Source: Drosophila persimilis
Lineage: Eukaryota > Arthropoda > Insecta > Diptera > Drosophilidae
Direction: 5' to 3'
NCBI RefSeq assembly: GCF_003286085.1
Contig: NW_020825288.1
Location: 7,936,001 to 8,000,000 of the forward strand
Length of the DNA stretch: 64,000 bases
Below the pieces are notes generated by a model. It saw only the letters and a program-made list of their open reading frames with translations. It did no database searches and was not told where the DNA came from. Position numbers and translations under genes: made by a program. Of this stretch, positions 60,496-64,000 are shown piece after piece (positions within the stretch are counted from its first letter, which is position 1; the number at the start of each line of letters is the position of its first letter).

Positions 60496-63350
60496 CTACC
60501 ACATGTCTCTGTATATTTTGGTCATCATATTAATGTCCTTGTTTGTATTATTGTATTTGAGCCGTAGGTGGTCCTTGTGCTTGCTCCAGTTTTCGATGCC
60601 GTGGTGGAATACTACCTCGAGGACGAGCAGCTGCTCGTAGAGCGTAGACCAGGACACGCCAATGGTTGCGGCGCAGGTCTCCAGCAACCAGCGAAAGGAG
60701 CAGGGGAACAGGGTGCGCAGCTCCCGCTGATACGTCTGCGGTAACTTGTTCATATGGCCGTGCAACAGCCAGATGTCGAAGTTGGATACGTACAGCAGCT
60801 GCCTCTCCATCTGCTCCTCCCCCTCCTCATCTTCTTCCTTGGGCTCGATCATCTCGGAATCGGTCAGACTAGATCGAGAGTTGAGAAGTCGGCGGGGCAT
60901 GTCCAGCGGAACCGACAGCGGTTCCATATGCGCCTCGTCAAAAGCTTGCAGAGAACTAAGATCGTCCAAGGATATCTCCTTATCATTAAGTTTCAGGCGG
61001 TAGTTGGGCGTCTGTTGAATTTTCCAAAACGGATTATTTGCCTCCATGTTCTGGCGGCGCACTGCGCGCTCCTCCATCTTGAGCTGGTACTGTGCGCCAT
61101 ACTTGGCCGAAGGCTGGCGGAACTTGAAGATCGGACGCTTCTCCTTCTTTCGCAGCTCCTCGATCCACTCGTTGCCCTTGATATCACAGTTGGCGCGGAA
61201 TTCCGATCGCGTCTGGTCTGGTTTTTGGCAATATTGAAAGATCCCCACCTTCTGGTAGTTTTCCTGGCAGGAGAGTTCCTCCACGCACAGCTTGACATCA
61301 TCTTTGGCAAGGTACTCGGAGAGTTCCTTGGTCTTTGTGATGAAGGGATCCAGCTGACGCTCAGAGTGTACTACCCGCATAAAGTCGGGGATCTTTACGC
61401 TCATGTCCTCGCCTTCGGCCCGCGAGGCGTGCAGGAGAAGGCGATTGAAGTAGCTGAGGCCGGGTGTCAGGCTGGCCTGGAACTCAATGTGGTCCTTGGC
61501 CGTCATTTCAGCGCTGCCCTCGCCGTACTTCTCCTTGAGCAGGTTCTCGAAGGTGTGGCGCATGTTTTCGCTCTGGCGCACGGCAGGCGTCATCTCCACC
61601 TGGTTGAAGTTCTTGTCGTGCTCTTCCTGCTTTCGCTCCTTAATGAGAATGTCGTCAAGCTGCCGCTCCAGATGGGTGGCCACTCCGAAACGCTGAGCAA
61701 AGCTCTGGTTGTAGTGCGAGACCAAAACCTTGCGCAGCTCCACAAACCGCATCCATTCCCCAAAGACGAACAGGGTGCCAGGTGCTTTCTCGTCGGGCCT
61801 CGTCAGCCTGATCTTCTCCAGACACTCATTGACTTGCGCGGCAGACTCGGATATCTTCTTCTCCTTGATATCATCCAAGCCAAACAACAGCTTCATGGCG
61901 TAGACGATATAGGCCATGACCCGGGCCTCATAGCGCGGATAAGTCCAAGGATCCCACAAGTGCTTGAACTCGGGCGGATGGACATCCATCAGGCGGCACA
62001 CATAGTCGGCCACTGCGGGCGGCAGGCTCAGTTCCATAACGTAGCGCTGTGTTAGGGCGGTCAGGTCCGGTGTCTGGAATCCAGTCAGATCTATGAAGCG
62101 CGACATGTACCCAACTTGTCTGCGCAGGAACTGCAAGGGAGAAGGATAATTAGTAGATCGTGTTGTTCATTTCTGACCCGAGTCTCACGTCGTAGCTACA
62201 CTTGTCCTTTTGGTGGCCGAATTGCAGCTCCTTGATCAGCGTCTTGCCGCGCAGCGCCACGTCCTCTGGCAAGTAGTTGAGGATATATCGGCTGGTCAGA
62301 TGCTCCTCGTCAATGAGCCGCAGCAGGTCCGTCAGCTGCAAATCGTCTCCAATCATGTTCAGGGCTATGGCCAGGACCACAAACAGCTTGTTGATGTTTA
62401 AGTGGAACATATTCCGATCAAAGTAGACCAGATTCTTGGCCTTAGGGGGCAGGCCATGGCACCGCATGCTCCCTGTGCAGTCCATACTATGCTTGTCCAG
62501 ATGCTTGAGTGGCATATGACGCTTCAGGGTCTTGCGCGCCCTCCAGGACCACTGCAAGCGTATGCTCAGTCCCGCCGTAGATTCCGAAGGGGCGTCGTTT
62601 TTACTGCAGCTGGTGGCGTCTAGCTTGCGCTGGAAGAACAAAATGGGGACATGGCTTTAGCTCAGCTCTATCTTTAATAAATGTAACAGCACTCACCTTG
62701 GTTTTCCTCCACTTGCGCCACTTGGAGCGCTCATCATTCTGGACATTATTACTTTTATCCAGCCTCTCCCTCTTTCGCTTGGCTTGCTTGTGATTGTATA
62801 TGATGCGCGCATCTCTGCAAAGGGCGACATATTTAGATGGGAAATTGTATCTTGGCCACTGCTTACCTGGGCAGGGAGCGCACATTCAGCTTGGGCAGAC
62901 CCATCACATTGCTGTGGCAAAAGGCCACCTCCATGCGACCCATGTAGGCGGCCCACACCTGCAGCGTCATCAGCTTGAGTTCCGGCTTTGCCCCTATATT
63001 GAGCAGCTCCTCCATGAAGGCCCTGCGTAAATAATAATATCATTAAATTAAGAAAGTACATTAAGAAGATCTGTATTAAATTAAATATACCGCAGCACAT
63101 AGTTGTAGAACTCCCATGATGTTATTTCATTCTCTTCCGAATTGGCCTTTGGCTGCTTGATTGTGCGCACCGTAGTGTGGTTTTTTGTATCATTGAAAGT
63201 GTCGTCGGCATTTATCTCCACAGCCCTTAGCTGTTCCTTTTTGGTTCCGCACTCGATGCAATAGTAGTAGCCCTCGCGCTCCTGGAATTTCAGCTCGCCG
63301 CACACATCGCACTGTAAGTTATCCACCTCCATTACTTCGGTTTCGTCCAT
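60496..63350 (-). CDS. TAF1B: TAF1B, RNA polymerase I initiation factor subunit (Rrn7/TFIIB-like)
   Basis: Exons 63350-63091, 63022-62867, 62814-62697, 62629-62189, 62130-60496 give 869 residues. The N-terminus has a zinc ribbon (CDVCGELKF...YYYCIECGTKKEQ), followed by a cyclin-like region (VWAAYMGRMEV, DARIIYNHKQAKRKRERL basic linker, SWRARKTLKRHMPLKHL, LFVVLAIALNMIGDDLQLTDLLRLIDEEH). The C-terminal half is specific to the metazoan TAF1B family, with an acidic insertion (PKEEDEEGEEQME). TAF1B is the TFIIB-like component of the selectivity factor SL1/TIF-IB that recruits Pol I to rDNA promoters in the nucleolus. The gene ends 255 bases before twins first exon C on the same strand. Confidence 0.93.
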
Positions 63351-64000
63351 TTTTACTTATTTCTTGTGTTTACTTATTTATTTAAAAGCGTGCCACTCTT
63401 GTAGCTGGACCAGTGTTGCCATTTTAGACTATTTAAGGCTAGATCTAGCTTATTTGAAAACAGATACTTATGCTTGAAATATGATGAAAATGCTTATAGC
63501 CTTAAATCTAGCCTTTTTAAAGCTATATATATAAATTTAATACGTTCCAGCGATAAATATACCGATTCAAGTAATAGCGATTTAGATGGAATAAAGACAC
63601 AATTAGATTAGTAATCTATATATCGATGTGATATTTTATTTGTAGTCTATTTGTTAGCCTGTATTTTACAATTTTTAGCTTTTTCTAGCATGTGTTTTTT
63701 GTGAAAAATCTGGCTGCACTGAGCTGGACCAGATCAAATATACGGTCTGACCCTCAGAAATATACCGAAATATACCGTCTCATTTTCTAAATATACCAAT
63801 GAAAAAGCGAACTTAAACTGGTGAACAGCTTTGAAATAAACCGCGGAAAATAAATTTGAAAATTCTACAATCCTTAATTGTTCCTTTCGCGAAGACTTGG
63901 CTGAAACATCTGGGCTGACATATGATCCTCAAAAGCAGGCGTTATCCAGGAGCATTTACTTTGTGAAATTATCGCCAAGTTGCTCAACAAAAACTGTTAA
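63351..64000. other. Right end: TAF1B promoter region and unassigned sequence
   Basis: From 63351 the sequence is AT-rich. At 63735-63780 there is AAATATACGGTCTGACCCTC, AGAAATATACCGAAATATAC CG, which on the minus strand gives tandem motif 6 (CGGTATATTTC) and closely matches the 54373-54412 block. A DRE-like TATCGAT lies near 63621. No coding region is recognised up to the window edge. Confidence 0.4.

Noticed and set aside
60754-62055. 433-codon open frame on the plus strand
   Set aside because: It lies wholly antisense to TAF1B exon 5, is Leu-rich low-complexity translation of the opposite strand, and matches no family.
1-64000. tRNA, rRNA, CRISPR array or bacterial-type operon signals
   Set aside because: No cloverleaf with A/B boxes and no repeat-spacer array was seen; the window is animal nuclear DNA with spliced genes.

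Overview
The window is nuclear DNA of a fruit fly (genus Drosophila). Its multi-exon genes have short GT-AG introns, and the protein-coding content gives near full-length reconstructions of well-known fly proteins: Best1, Invadolysin, Fem-1, Knickkopf, Twins, TAF1B, Deterin, Smug and Adat2. Several of these (Best1, Invadolysin, knk, tws, TAF1B) are from memory neighbours on the right arm of chromosome 3 of D. melanogaster, so the window is probably Muller element E. An INE-1/DINE-1-like element with an end like those of obscura-group copies hints at that species group. This is an inference, not a demonstration.

Left part (1-15.1 kb): the 3' end of a gene for a ZP-type membrane protein, with a possible alternative last exon; a repeat-bearing gap with an INE-1-like element whose right end supplies a TATA-like box; the bestrophin gene Best1; then a 2 kb repeat island made of a diverged inverted repeat enclosing two 316-bp tandem units; then a ZAD zinc-finger gene. 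Middle (15.1-28 kb, minus strand): Invadolysin, nine coding exons over 12 kb, with a complete DUF1091-type secreted-protein gene nested on the opposite strand in its first intron.

From 29.8 to 38.5 kb there is a dense run of small cell-biology genes: an unidentified coiled-coil protein (+), tRNA deaminase subunit Adat2 (-), uracil-DNA glycosylase Smug (-), survivin-like Deterin (-, with a GC-AG intron), and the ankyrin-repeat ubiquitin-ligase receptor Fem-1 (+), divergent from Deterin across a promoter region holding two DRE motifs. From 40.4 to 43.2 kb lies knickkopf (-), a GPI-anchored chitin-organising protein. From about 44.2 to 60.3 kb lies twins (-), the PP2A B55 subunit. It has three alternative first coding exons and large introns [11 protein letters not shown] cluster of CGAT motifs and a dispersed repeat family. 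From 60.5 to 63.4 kb lies TAF1B (-), a Pol I initiation factor subunit.

The most unusual signals are the Best1-downstream inverted repeat (resembling the layout of hairpin-RNA loci), the two seven-base alternative first coding exons of twins, the GC-AG intron of Deterin, the nested DUF1091 gene, the CGAT cluster and a duplicated promoter-like module. All exon coordinates were derived by hand from splice signals and reading-frame continuity; no alignment or database search was run.
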